This document shows positions 53,901 to 64,000 of a stretch of DNA of 64,000 nucleotides, one piece after another (within the stretch, counting starts at the first letter, position 1; the number at the start of each line of letters is the position of its first letter). A program made the translations under genes and the position numbers. The stretch comes from Anseranas semipalmata (lineage: Eukaryota; Chordata; Aves; Anseriformes; Anseranatidae), in the NCBI GenBank assembly GCA_013399115.1, contig VXAA01001109.1, positions 552,397-616,396 of the forward strand, given 5' to 3'. Below the pieces are notes generated by a model. It saw only the letters and a list, made by a program, of their open reading frames with translations. It was not told the DNA's origin and searched no databases.

Positions 53901-56900
53901 TGAGAATTTGTTACCCTGACGGGTAACTAATCCCAAGTTCTTTGTGTGGTAGTGCTCCAGCAATAATATCTTGAATTACGTGGTTAAACAGACAGTGAAT
54001 TGGGTGTGTATATCCAGCATCATCGTGATCATTTCCATTTTCAGTAAGTGTTGACACTGTAGTGAGAACAGCAGTTGTCTGGAAATGTTTACAGGAAGAA
54101 GATTAATTTCTGTGTTTTCCTTCTTCTAGCACAGATTTACATGGGCCATCAGTGTTGTGGTGTCTGCTGAAGAGCTTCCTTGCTCTAGAGGTGCCACTGC
54201 CAGGAAAGGTAATAAAAACAGTTTCTATTGTATAATTTGGCTCTGATTCTTGTTTAGGAAATGCGAACCCTGCCTATGAGTTAATGGCAGCGAAGGCACT
54301 CTCTACACTGTAGCAATAGAAGTCTTCACTGTATCCCTCCAGTCTTCACTGAAATCTCGACATCACAAGCTCTCTCAAACAGTTGATCAGCTCTTGAATC
54401 ATGTTATGTGGTTAAAAATGTATTATTGAGAATTCCTAGTTACTAATAGTTTTGAGAGGGGATGGGTATCCTATATGAGGTCTGCAGAATGGATTTACAG
54501 GGAAGGGAAATGTGCTCTGCATGAGGTAGTCACTAAAAAGACTACATACTACACTCAGATACTGTGTGTCTCTGCTACTACTGCCAAAATCCGTTTTGCA
54601 TTTGAGTATAAGGGAAATTTGGACCTGCTACACATAAGAACTTCAGCTCTCACACAGTTAAAGCAGAAGGTGTAAGTATTACTATTTTGTTACCATTTTG
54701 AAGTTTGACTAACCCCAAGATAAAGTGCTTATAACTGACCTGTTCAAAAGCTTCATGTTCAGAAGTATAATATAAAATCCCAGTGATTTATTACAGTATG
54801 AAGTATCCTTATGAGTAAATTTTCAGCAGCGTACTAACAGGGCCAAGATACAGACCTCAGGACAGAGAAACTGGTTCAATTTGCCTGCCTACATAGCTTT
54901 TACACACTTCATTGCACAGCAGTTTTTGCCGACCTTAAATTCTCTTTCTCATTTGCTAAGGATTAGCACTTTACCTTAAGCCAACTTTTCATCTTGCTGC
55001 CTCTTGACCAGAATGCAGGAATTGTCTAGTGACATAGCATGTAAAAGGGGAAAGGTGTTAGGGTTTTTGGAGGTGGGAAAGGGGATGGTGGTGAGAGCTA
55101 GCTTAAACTAGAGAAAACTGTGCAAAGAAGCTGTTGTTAAAAGGGAGGTAAAGGAAAGCTGTGAAGTTCAGCGTAATCAGTAGGGACATCTGACCTGTCT
55201 AGTCTGGCTCAGGCTGGAGCAAGAAAGCACAGTTTTGTGTTAAAGAAAGATTTCTCAGTTTATGAGCTAGTAACTTAACTTTTGCATGCTTGCAACATAG
55301 GTGTAGCCAGAAAAGAAACAGCCTGCTTGAAGGTGTATTCACTTCCAGTTCAAAATCTGCTCCTCTGCTTTGCATATCTTTGAGTTATTGCCACTTACTT
55401 GACTGAGGGAGAGCAATGTTTATTCCTGTTGAAGCTGCAGAGCTGGCTAAAGGAATTTATAAGTAAGGACTGAGTGGAGGAATTGCATTTTCTTTATGTT
55501 TTAGTTTTTAGCATAGGATTATTTATCATGGTTCATGGCTGTGGTTTCTGCATGTTTTCTAACCCCTAATAATAATAATGGTAGTATGCATGTAGTAGTA
55601 AGAAACCTATGCAAGGTTGAAAGCTCCTTGTGATAAAGACTCTGCAAGATTAAACGAAAAAGTGGTATATAGACCTGACCAGGAAAGTAAATTATCTTCC
55701 TTACCAGCTATTAATATGAAGAGCCCTTCAGCTCAGTTTTTCAGATTCTGGATTACAGTGTGTGTATCCTGCCCAGATTTGCAATTTGACTGAATGTCTG
55801 TAACGTTTTTGATTTGCGAGCCACTAGAACATGAAGATGCCATGCTATGGTGAACATCTTTAGCCTGTTTATGACTTAGATACAAAACAGATGAAACAGA
55901 ATAAATGATGCAGCAGTAAGCGTAGGAATTGATGTGTGACATAACTATCACCTTTTAAAAACCCATTATGAGATTGAAGGGAGGATACCTGCGTGCTTGT
56001 TTGATTGACATCAGTTTGCATCTGGATTGTACCACCTTTTTTGCACTTTTCCTTGTGAATAGTCGGTGTTGTTTGGGTACAGTAACATTCTCTGAGCTTA
56101 CTGGGTTAAATAAGGCCTTTGTTTGAGGATAGTTCCGTGTTCACTTGCATCAGACACTATAGCCTCACACCTTCGATGTCAGTGGAGGATGGTTATGCTG
56201 GACTGAGAGGTCCTACCTGCTGTTTACCGCACATGGTGTTATGCAATGGCCTGTGTTGTCCAATGCAGTAATTCCCAGACTTACTAGTTCTAACAAGCGT
56301 TACGCATGCCAGTGAGTGAATGTAGGATTCATTCTTCCCACACCTATGGCATGTTTGTCCATTTTGCCTTAATGTTTTTGAGGTCTTATGTAATAGTGGA
56401 AAGTCTCTTAGATTTAGAAACAGTGAATCAGTCTTCAGGTGTTGGTGGGCTTTGCCTTTCTTGGATCCCTTTTTGGATGTTCATCTTCTAATTTCTTAAC
56501 TTGTCTTTTCAGTTGCTTGGTTAAGCTCTTATTTGGACTGTCTGTTTAGGCATCAATACAGTAAAACAGATTGCTGAGTACATCTTGTCCTCTCAAAGAA
56601 AATGTTGGTGTGCTGGAGTCACAGGCAGCCAAACTATGGAGAATGTGTTAGGCTGTATACTGCTCTTAGCATCTGAATTGGGCTTTTAACTAAAGCAAAG
56701 TTTGAAATGCAAAGAAACATTTGCTGGTGACTGTAGTTAAAAGTGGAAATGACCCTACAGGTACGGGAGCAGACTATTTCAGAATCATTTGCTGTTTTTC
56801 AGTTTTTTGCTGTAGACCATAAGCTGTTTTTTTTGCTGTTTCTAGATGGCTGATGTTCTAGATGGCTTTTTTTTACCCCTAAAATGATTGTTCGTGTGGG

Positions 56901-58964
56901 AAATGCAATGCCGCAATTTCTCCCCACTCTCTTTGGCACCAAGGGAAGCATGGAAACATACGTTCGCTAGTTCTACAGATATTACTGTGACAGAATTCTT
57001 CAACTTTTCTGTCAAGAGCATATGCTAATGCTAAAAATGGATTTGTCACACCCATCTTTTAAGTTTTCCTCTCAAACCTCTTTTTTTTTTATTGTTCCAT
57101 TAGTGTTGAATGTTTTCTAGCTTGTATTACTTTGTTTCCTCTTGATTTCTTTGACTTTTCTTCAAGCTGCTGACATCCCTGTATCAAACTTCCCTCTGAC
57201 CCTGGAAGGACATGTTTATCAGACCAAGACCGAATGGTTTGTGATATTGCAAGGGAAGAATGTCTGTAGAAAAACAATGAAGAACCTGGTTTAGCATCCA
57301 GTGTTGCAGTTCTACTGCTGTTATTTGGCCTTGAAATCCTGAAAAATTCCTCTCCTGTAGCTCTGTGGTTTTGTCAGTCTCTTTTGCTGTGTTGTGAGAT
57401 TCTGATTAACAGAATCTTCCCTGCATCCTATATGCCTCTGTCTCACGCATCACATTGTTTCTGTTTTGAAGGAGCTGCAGTGATGCTTTTCTGTCTTTTG
57501 CTGTAGGTAGTATTTGACTTTTTCTCAAGGTCTTCTTGCAGCTTCAGCAGTAATTTTATCTTAAGTGAGCTTTCCAGGCTGTCCCTGCAGTGCTTAGAGA
57601 TAGTACTCTCCTGTTTTTCAAAAGTCATGTTTTTATGAGGTGATAACTATCAGGAATTAGAACAAAACAAGCTAAATCTCTTTTTGTAAGTTTTTGTTGT
57701 GGATTTGGTCTTCAATCAGTGGGAGAAAACAGCCTTCACTGTTCAGAAGGTTTTGCAGAGCAACCACTGGATTTCTCAGTGCTTTGTGGGTCTTGAATAT
57801 TCTGTGAGCGAACAACTTGCCCAGTTATCTTTTTCTTATTTTTTTTTCAAGAAAATGTATTTTGTTTTTGAAGTAAAACAAAGGTAGGTATACTTTCCTG
57901 GTTCTGTGCAAAAACTGCCCCTCCACCCTTTTTTTTTAACCTCTTCCTGTCTGAATTTGAACAAGCTGTTTTGACTAAGTACTGCAAATCTATAGCTGGT
58001 GAAAAGAGGGTTATGTTGCTCCCCTGTGCAGATTCTCCTCGTATTTTCCTGTCTTTTAAGCAGAAGAGAAAACAAATCAGTCCTGACAGCTGGCGAACGA
58101 CAAGGTGTTGAAATTAGCCCGCTTGGCACCTCATATACTTCTTGGTGTGTTGCAGGGTTGCATCACCAAGTGATAAGCAGCACACGAGGCCTTGTATCTG
58201 GAATCCTCATAATTCATAGCTTATGTGCTTATATTTTGTCACTGTTCCTTCTCCTTTTGTATTTCCTCTTTTTCATGTCAATATGTGAAAAACAGTGATA
58301 TCCAGTGTAATTGGTATCCATTGTAATACCCAGCCAGTTTTTATGGGGAGGGGTTTTGGGGAGGTGGGCTCACTAAAAGTAGAGTAGCTTCTAGCATGCA
58401 AGACTGTGGAGATGTGGGAACAGGCAGGATGTAGGCTGGAAAACACTCTCCATTTTGCTCTCCCTCAGTTCTTCTAGCTTCTTTCTCATTTCTAATTCCT
58501 CTTGCCTTTTCCTGCAACAGGAAGTTCTCTTTCTGTCCCTGTTTCTTCTCTAAAGTTTGTCATCTGGACTTGTATTTAAATGTGAAAATAGCAACATAGA
58601 TTAATTATCTCGTTCTCTTTAAATTTGTTAAAGCCTTTGTCTAAACAGCATGTGGTACCTATTGGTTCCTGCTAAAAATGGTTGTATTAAAGACCTGAGT
58701 TCAAATAGAACTTTAATGGTACCATAGAGATTGTGGTCTTTGGAAAATGAGTGTTATATTGGGTATCCGAAAGTGTACAAATGGATTGGTTATGCCTTGT
58801 TTTGTAAGATGCGTTTATCAAAACTGAAAGGTATTTGAAATATGACAATCTGTTAATGAGGGGAAAAAAAGCAGGTGTGCACTTCTTTTCTCTTTCACCT
58901 GGCAGAGCTTAGGTCCTTTTCCATTTCCCTCAGTTTCTCTTAGTCTTTATAAGAAAAGAAGGTG
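50904..58964. other. Intergenic, nothing firmly recognised
   Basis: Mostly AT-rich single-copy sequence. A short AAT microsatellite is near 55567. An exon-like segment at 54130-54208 (acceptor cttcttctag, donor gtaata, open in one frame) is phase-compatible with the donor at 50015, but nothing else supports it. Confidence 0.5.
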
Positions 58965-61900
58965 GAGAACAGTTTTCTGGAAAATACTTTTATTATCAAA
59001 TTTTTCCTATACAGTGTTGTTACCCTTGGTAAGGTAATACAGATCTGTGTATGCACTTGCTTGGAATTCAGTTGCACCCAAAAAAAAAAAAAAANNNNNN
59101 NNNNNNNNNNNNNNNNNNNNNNNNNNNNNNNNNAAAAAAAAAAGAAAATCAGCAAACAATACCTCTAGTGCAAGTTAATGCCTTACATTATTAGGATTTT
59201 CTGTTTGTTTGTTTCTTTCTTTATGTGTGTTTTCTCTCTGAGTGTTTTCAAAGTTCATCTTTGGATGAGGGAAAGTCGTGCTTGTTACAAAAGCAGATAG
59301 CATTTCAATTTCAGGCAAGTGTCATCTTTACAGTGCAGTGGGAGGTAATTTGTCAGCCTGTTAAGTCCTTACTTCTTCATGAAATTCATGAAATTTCTTC
59401 ACCCATTCATGGGGCGAACCCAGTACATGCTTGATATTGCACAGACAGGACATTTAAGCAGCAGATGCTGTGTGAGGTGGAGAACCAGCTCTCCACACGG
59501 AGGAAGAAATCCAGTGATAAGGACTGTTTCAATAATACATGTTCTTGTCCCACCAGCCTGCAGTAGGAGAAGGAGAGGGGAAAAAATAAAACCAGTTACT
59601 TTTTTCTCAAAGAGGAAAAGCAATCATTGGGAACAAATGGTCCATTTTTTAGTCCAACTGTTAGAGGCAGCTAAGGTGGGTGAATGAGTGAAAGGGGGGA
59701 AAGGATAACTTATAGTAAAGTACTAAATATAGAGAATTCTACTTACTTCCTGGATATCTCCTGATAAACAGCTTGCGGACTTCATCGTAGGCCCATATCA
59801 AGATGGCAAACGGTACAGGCACAAACCAATACTGAAACCTGGGAGTGGGAGAAGAGGTTCTCATTCAGAAGCATCTAACTACTCAGCTGAATTTCTGGGG
59901 TCTCTGCCTATGCTATTTGATGTCACTAAAAGAGAACCTGGACTTTATAGCTTCCTTTTTTTTTTCCCCTGTAGCCGAAGCACTTAAATGGTTAGAAATA
60001 AGATTATGTCCATGCAAGCCTCCTAAGCTTAAGTAGTTAACTGAATTAATTTATTCCAGATACTATTCAGAAGGAAATGTTGCCTAGTAGCATTACAGTC
60101 TCTGAAGATGGCAGAAGAATTGAACATTTTTGACAGTGATATATTTAAAATAGAAGTTACTTGCGTAAAATTAACTAAGATGTTATCTAATCTCAGCAAA
60201 AGATTGGGGATCCTGGAAAAGATCTTTAAACTTTTTGTTGTACACAGGTAGGTTTCTGTATGCTCTATAGTAATTTTAGTAGAAAAAACAGTCTATTTTT
60301 TTGTAGGAACTATGAAAATAATTCCTTTTTTGGTCAAGAAATTGTCCACCCTGTTCTTCGTAATGAATATTCTTAAATATCCTGGAATTGTACTGCATGG
60401 GCATCCTGTTCCCATTTGTCTGTTTCTGGCAGAATGGTAAGTCCACATCTGTTTATATGTGAAGGGCAAGGGAAGTATACTACCATCAAAACTCACCTCA
60501 GCGGTGTGAAGTTCAGGGCTGTAACATGTCCAAGACCATAGGAGAGAATCAGAGCAATTCCTATCTGGGAAAATATACCCACCCAGATGACTTTGTTCCT
60601 ACAAGAAAATCAAAGAGGAAGGGTTACGTGGGTCTGATTGTGCATGAAAAACTGATTCCTCAGCATAACGCAAAGGCTGTGCCACTTTCTGAGTTGTTGC
60701 AGCTCTGGTAGCTGGCTTGAATGACCTGCCTAAGATGATGAGCAGTGTAGGCAGAGTAGCACGAGACAGCTGGTAGACTGTAGCGCTGTCGTACGTCACA
60801 TATTCCTGTGTCTTTTTTGCTACCATTCTTGACCTACCTAGGTTAAAGCTAGCTTTAGGTAGACCTGCAGCGTGCATTAGTCATGTCTTCTGCCTGCACT
60901 GTGAATGTGCTCATTGTGACTCAAGTGTAAATGTAAGAAGGAAAAATACATAGGTGTAGGCTCTGTATCTGCAGATAAAGAAAGGAAAACAATTGGCTTT
61001 CCTATCAGAAATACTCTGACTAAATGCCAACTTTACATGTGGCCTCCATCCCAGTAGATATTTTTGATTCCCTGGCTTTCATGGGATTGAAAGGTGCAGA
61101 ACCTTTTGCTAAGGGTAGCCTGTGCTATCTTAGGGAGTTTGACCAGCTGGTATCTCCTTATCTGACAGGCTAAAGTTAACTTGGAGAAGTCTAAATGTGC
61201 TATCTACTAATAACTAGATAAGAATTTAAGAAAATAATCTGGAGAGGAAACTCCCTTTTTCTTTGTAGTAACCATTTTAATGAATGGAGAGTTGCTTTTT
61301 AAGCTGTGCTTTCGGATTAAACAGTACGGAGTTTTTCTTTAAAGAAAACCTCTGTCATGAAATAGAAAAGGAGGTAGGGAAAATGTAATAAAATGTTTGT
61401 CTGAGATTTGCAATTACTTGAATCCAAGTTTAGTCTTTGTTCAACAACTGAATGTGAGGCGGCTAGATTACTGAGCTAATGTTTTTTCTGAAATTAGCAG
61501 TAAGCTAACTTATTCTCCCTTGTGTCAAGTAAAGAACCTGCAAAACTTACCTGAAAAGGCCCTGCTGGAAAATTGAATTTCTTCGTGTTTTCCTGATGAT
61601 CAAATCTGCAACTTGCTGAATTGTGATGCTGACAAAGAAGGCAGTATAGCCAGTCCACTGTAGGTACATCCTCTGGTATTTAGTCTGCAAAGTGAAGGAA
61701 AAAACAAATAGTTGTGTTGTATCAGACACTCATTTCTTGTGCAAGTGACTGCAAACGTTAATAGTAGGATTTCAGTTACAAAGGTGTAAATGCAGAGTTA
61801 TTGCAGATTTAGATATGTGATGATCAGATTTCGGCCAGTTGTTCTAGTCCGCTAGTTACAGGGGATGAGTCATGAGGCTGGAGCACTAGTGTAGTACGAG

Positions 61901-64000
61901 GCAGAATTTATATTGATTTATTAATGGCTTTTGTGTCTTGTGATTTCTGCAGAATGAGCAAGGGGGTGGTGAAGTATGAAAGGATGAGGGAGAGAGTCTA
62001 CAGACTACTTTGATAGTGCTCTTCAGAAGCGGGGCTGAGAGATTGTGATGGGTCTGAACATGAAGTCCAGAGAAGAAGGTGCATCCCCAGTGGCTTGGAG
62101 ATGGAAGAAGGGAAACTAGAAGAATAAATGAATGAAGTCTGAATGGAAGAGCTAGGTGGTCTGAAGCAATAGGGAATGTATCCTTAAGGAGCATTAGATG
62201 AAAACTAACTATGTTTACATTTAAATTTCTCTTTTTTTTCCCTACTCTTTTATTTTGGAAGATAGCACAGATTTTTAAAGAAACTGTTGGGTAAGACACC
62301 ATGCAAGGATGTTTCAGTGCTTCTTTACCCATTCCTGTCCGTATGAGTCCTCAAAGTCATTAATGTCATTGCTTTCCCAGTTGACTCGTACACCAAGCAG
62401 TGTGGAAGGTAGGAAACCTTGTTCAGCATACACTGTAAAATAGGTTACAAAGGCTCCCACTGACTGCATGATACCTGCAAAATAAAGGAGGGAGAAATGA
62501 GGAAGAGGCAAAATCTAGGAGCACTGAGGATTTTACTGGAGATCAGTGTTGAGATGCCTGCTAAGGCATGAAACTTGCCAAGAATCTAAAGTTAGTTTTA
62601 GAGCTCTTGGTGCTCTAATGTTCTTGACTGCTATAGATAAAACCTGTTGTGTTTTCGGATATGAGCAACAGAAGGGAGTTAGTCAGTTTGCCTAGGAAGG
62701 CAGAGGAAGGAGTTCAGTTTTTCTAAAAAGTGAATGAACTTGTCTTTTTCTTGTTCTGCTGATGCAAGATAGCGTTACAGAGAATAGGCCAACCTACCAA
62801 TCTGCAGATAGGAGTATACAGCAAGCTGCTCGTTCACCAGCCTGTCTTTCTTTTTGTTTCGAGGTCTTCTGTTCATAATATCGCTTTCTGCTTTTTCATA
62901 GGCTAATGAAACAGAGGGGATCTACAACAGAAATAAACCATCAGAGTCCTGGTAGCAACATTTGTCTGCTTCTCAGAGGCTTATCAGAAAAGTTTCAGTT
63001 CTTGAGTGGTTCTGTTACCTACCCTGGCTTTTCAAATATACACAGAGCAAATGAAAGAAGGCTCCATGTGGCATTCTTTTGACATGTTTAAAAGATTTGA
63101 GGGAAGGCTGAAACTCTATTATAGATCTGATGATCTTACGACAATCCAGAGGGTTAGAGGCTACTGAAAACATTAAAGTGTCCTTCTGATCCCTTGGACT
63201 GGGCTCTGATCAAGTGTCTGGTGTTCATCCCCTCTACTATATGCAGTAATCTGTATGATCTCTTGATTGACAAACGCTGTTACTTAGCACATTGCTGGAT
63301 TTTGTTTGTCAGCATGGATCAGAAGTCTTTTCTTTCCATTCCCCCTCTGCAGTTTTTTTCCCCAGCTCCTCTTTCTCTATACCCAGCTACTTTTAATCTA
63401 GCCCTCTACCCTTTCACTAGTTTGTTTTCCAGTTGCAGGGTAAGGCAACTAAATCTTCTAATGTCCCTTTGCACCCAGCTTCTCTCACTCGTCATTATAT
63501 TTCAGCGGAAAATAACTTAAAAGACACCAGTATTGAGGCAGCAACTTACAATGTCTGTTCCCAAGTCAATGAATAGGATGGTGATAGTGCCAATGGGCAT
63601 TGGAATGCTGGCAATAATGTAGATAAGAAAGGGACAGAGTTCAGCAATATTCTTAGTCAGGGTGTAGGCAATTGTTTTCTTTAGGTTGTCAAAGATCAGG
63701 CGGCCTGGAGGAAAAGGAAACACTTCTATAAAAGCTTATTGTCAACAGCATTTTCAAAAAAAAAAAAAAAAAATTAGATTTTTAACTAATTGAAATGAAA
63801 ACAGTCATGGCTTATGTCTGCTTTCCTCATATGTTTCCTCATATAATCAGTTGTTTGTTTGTTTCAAACTAACCTACCTTCCCTTTGACCCTTCCAAAAA
63901 TTCAGTGAGAAAGATGGACGAAAAGTCACATTCCACAATATGCTGTAGTTATAATGGAAACCACAAGCTCTTTGGGGCTAGAGAAGTGGCGTGTGTGTTA
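58965..64000 (-). CDS. ATP12A: ATP12A, non-gastric H+/K+-ATPase alpha subunit, C-terminal part (7 exons)
   Basis: The gene span includes the 3' UTR; the CDS is the join of the seven exons listed below (782 bases, 259 residues plus stop). The product is a P2C-type ATPase that exchanges cytoplasmic H+ for K+ at the plasma membrane and works with a beta subunit. The exons cover M5-M10 and end [10 protein letters not shown]. Exon lengths 155, 124, 146, 134, 102, 92 and 29 follow the family layout as I remember it. [10 protein letters not shown] has the lysine that marks H+/K+ pumps where Na+/K+ pumps have serine, and the cation-site acidic residues (NIAEL and FIDLGTD) are intact. The [16 protein letters not shown] and [11 protein letters not shown] segments fit ATP12A better than gastric ATP4A. 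The N-terminal and catalytic domains lie beyond the right edge. The gene converges on the cysteine-rich gene. Confidence 0.92.
58989..58994 (-). terminator. ATP12A: Candidate polyadenylation signal AATAAA for ATP12A
   Basis: The + strand TTTATT is AATAAA on the gene strand, about 535 bases after the stop codon. It is the first canonical signal that I found past the stop. Confidence 0.5.
59095..59133. other. Assembly gap (39 N) inside an A/T homopolymer
   Basis: Unresolved bases bounded by an A15 run on the left and an A10 run on the right, so the gap probably hides a long homopolymer. A single N at 46519, next to a T run, is a similar case. Confidence 0.95.
59529..59557 (-). CDS. ATP12A: ATP12A terminal coding exon
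   Basis: 29 coding bases with acceptor cctactgcag. Joined to the previous exon it gives SWWDKNMYY and then TGA at 59529-59531. This is the family's conserved C-terminus ending in two tyrosines. Confidence 0.93.
59747..59838 (-). CDS. ATP12A: ATP12A exon encoding M10
   Basis: The exon has 92 bases, phase 2 in and 1 out, with acceptor cactcccag and donor gtaagt. It contains [20 protein letters not shown] and [10 protein letters not shown]. Confidence 0.95.
60497..60598 (-). CDS. ATP12A: ATP12A exon encoding M9
   Basis: The exon has 102 bases, phase 2 in and 2 out, with acceptor ttcttgtag and donor gtgagt. It contains [20 protein letters not shown] and [13 protein letters not shown]. Confidence 0.94.
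61551..61684 (-). CDS. ATP12A: ATP12A exon encoding M8
   Basis: The exon has 134 bases, phase 0 in and 2 out, with acceptor actttgcag and donor gtaagt. It contains [20 protein letters not shown] and [21 protein letters not shown] has a basic-then-serine pattern like the family's PKA site. Confidence 0.95.
62329..62474 (-). CDS. ATP12A: ATP12A exon encoding M7 and the M7-M8 ectoloop
   Basis: The exon has 146 bases, phase 1 in and 0 out, with acceptor attttgcag and donor gtaaag. It contains [20 protein letters not shown] and ends DSYGQEW, the loop that contacts the beta subunit in this family. Confidence 0.95.
62798..62921 (-). CDS. ATP12A: ATP12A exon encoding the L6-7 loop
   Basis: The exon has 124 bases, phase 0 in and 1 out, with acceptor ctgttgtag and donor gtaggt. 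It contains [20 protein letters not shown] and [17 protein letters not shown]. Confidence 0.95.
63550..63704 (-). CDS. ATP12A: ATP12A exon encoding M5-M6
   Basis: The exon has 155 bases. On the - strand, acceptor ttcctccag and donor gtaagt. It begins (G)[18 protein letters not shown] and ends FIDLGTDI, carrying the M5/M6 cation-site residues. Confidence 0.95.

Larger units (their letters stand above)
58965..59528 (-). other. ATP12A: Probable ATP12A 3' UTR, containing an assembly gap
   Basis: The non-coding region follows the stop codon on the - strand and runs to the AATAAA at 58989-58994. It is interrupted by 39 N at 59095-59133 that are flanked by A runs on the + strand (T runs in the transcript). 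The true length is unknown because of the gap. Confidence 0.5.

Noticed and set aside
61886..62332. 148-codon open frame on the - strand
   Set aside because: It lies in the ATP12A intron between the M7 and M8 exons. The composition is intron-like and the family layout leaves no room for it.

Overview
The window looks like sauropsid, most likely bird, nuclear DNA. It contains two CR1 LINE fragments, has a low repeat density, and carries compact multi-exon genes with GT-AG introns. The species cannot be told from this window. Two protein-coding genes are well supported. They point towards each other (tail to tail) across about 21 kb that contains no convincing gene.

Left part (1-37,817, + strand): 58 consecutive exons of one very large gene whose 5' end lies outside the window. 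All 57 exon junctions agree in reading phase and give about 3,077 visible residues. Exons 1-38 (about 2,090 residues) are a long array of short cysteine-rich modules of the type CPxGxYC...PCPxGTY, similar to the ephrin-receptor-like/GCC2-GCC3 family. Exons 39-45 form a different extracellular stalk with a possible beta-sandwich just before the membrane. Exon 46 carries one transmembrane helix. Exons 47-58 encode a cytoplasmic tail of roughly 620 residues that ends in a coiled coil and shows no recognisable enzyme domain. I cannot give this gene a symbol. It is the best candidate here for an undescribed system: a giant single-pass, receptor-like surface protein. Exon 22 carries an in-frame TGA exactly where a conserved cysteine is expected. 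Skipping that exon, or using an internal acceptor, would each restore the frame.

Middle (37,818-about 58,965): a probable 3' UTR, then intergenic sequence. It holds a 3'-end CR1 copy, three copies of a 12-bp palindrome (GCTGGTACCAGC), a small CpG-rich patch with a splice-donor-like end, and a few exon-like segments that I cannot assign to a gene. An older CR1 piece lies inside an intron of the left gene.

Right part (about 58,965-64,000, - strand): the last seven coding exons (259 residues plus stop) of ATP12A, the non-gastric H+/K+-ATPase alpha subunit. They cover M5 to the C-terminus. The upstream exons are beyond the right edge. The predicted 3' UTR contains a 39-base assembly gap inside a homopolymer.

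Exon coordinates were derived by hand from splice signals and phase, without an alignment program. No database search was possible.
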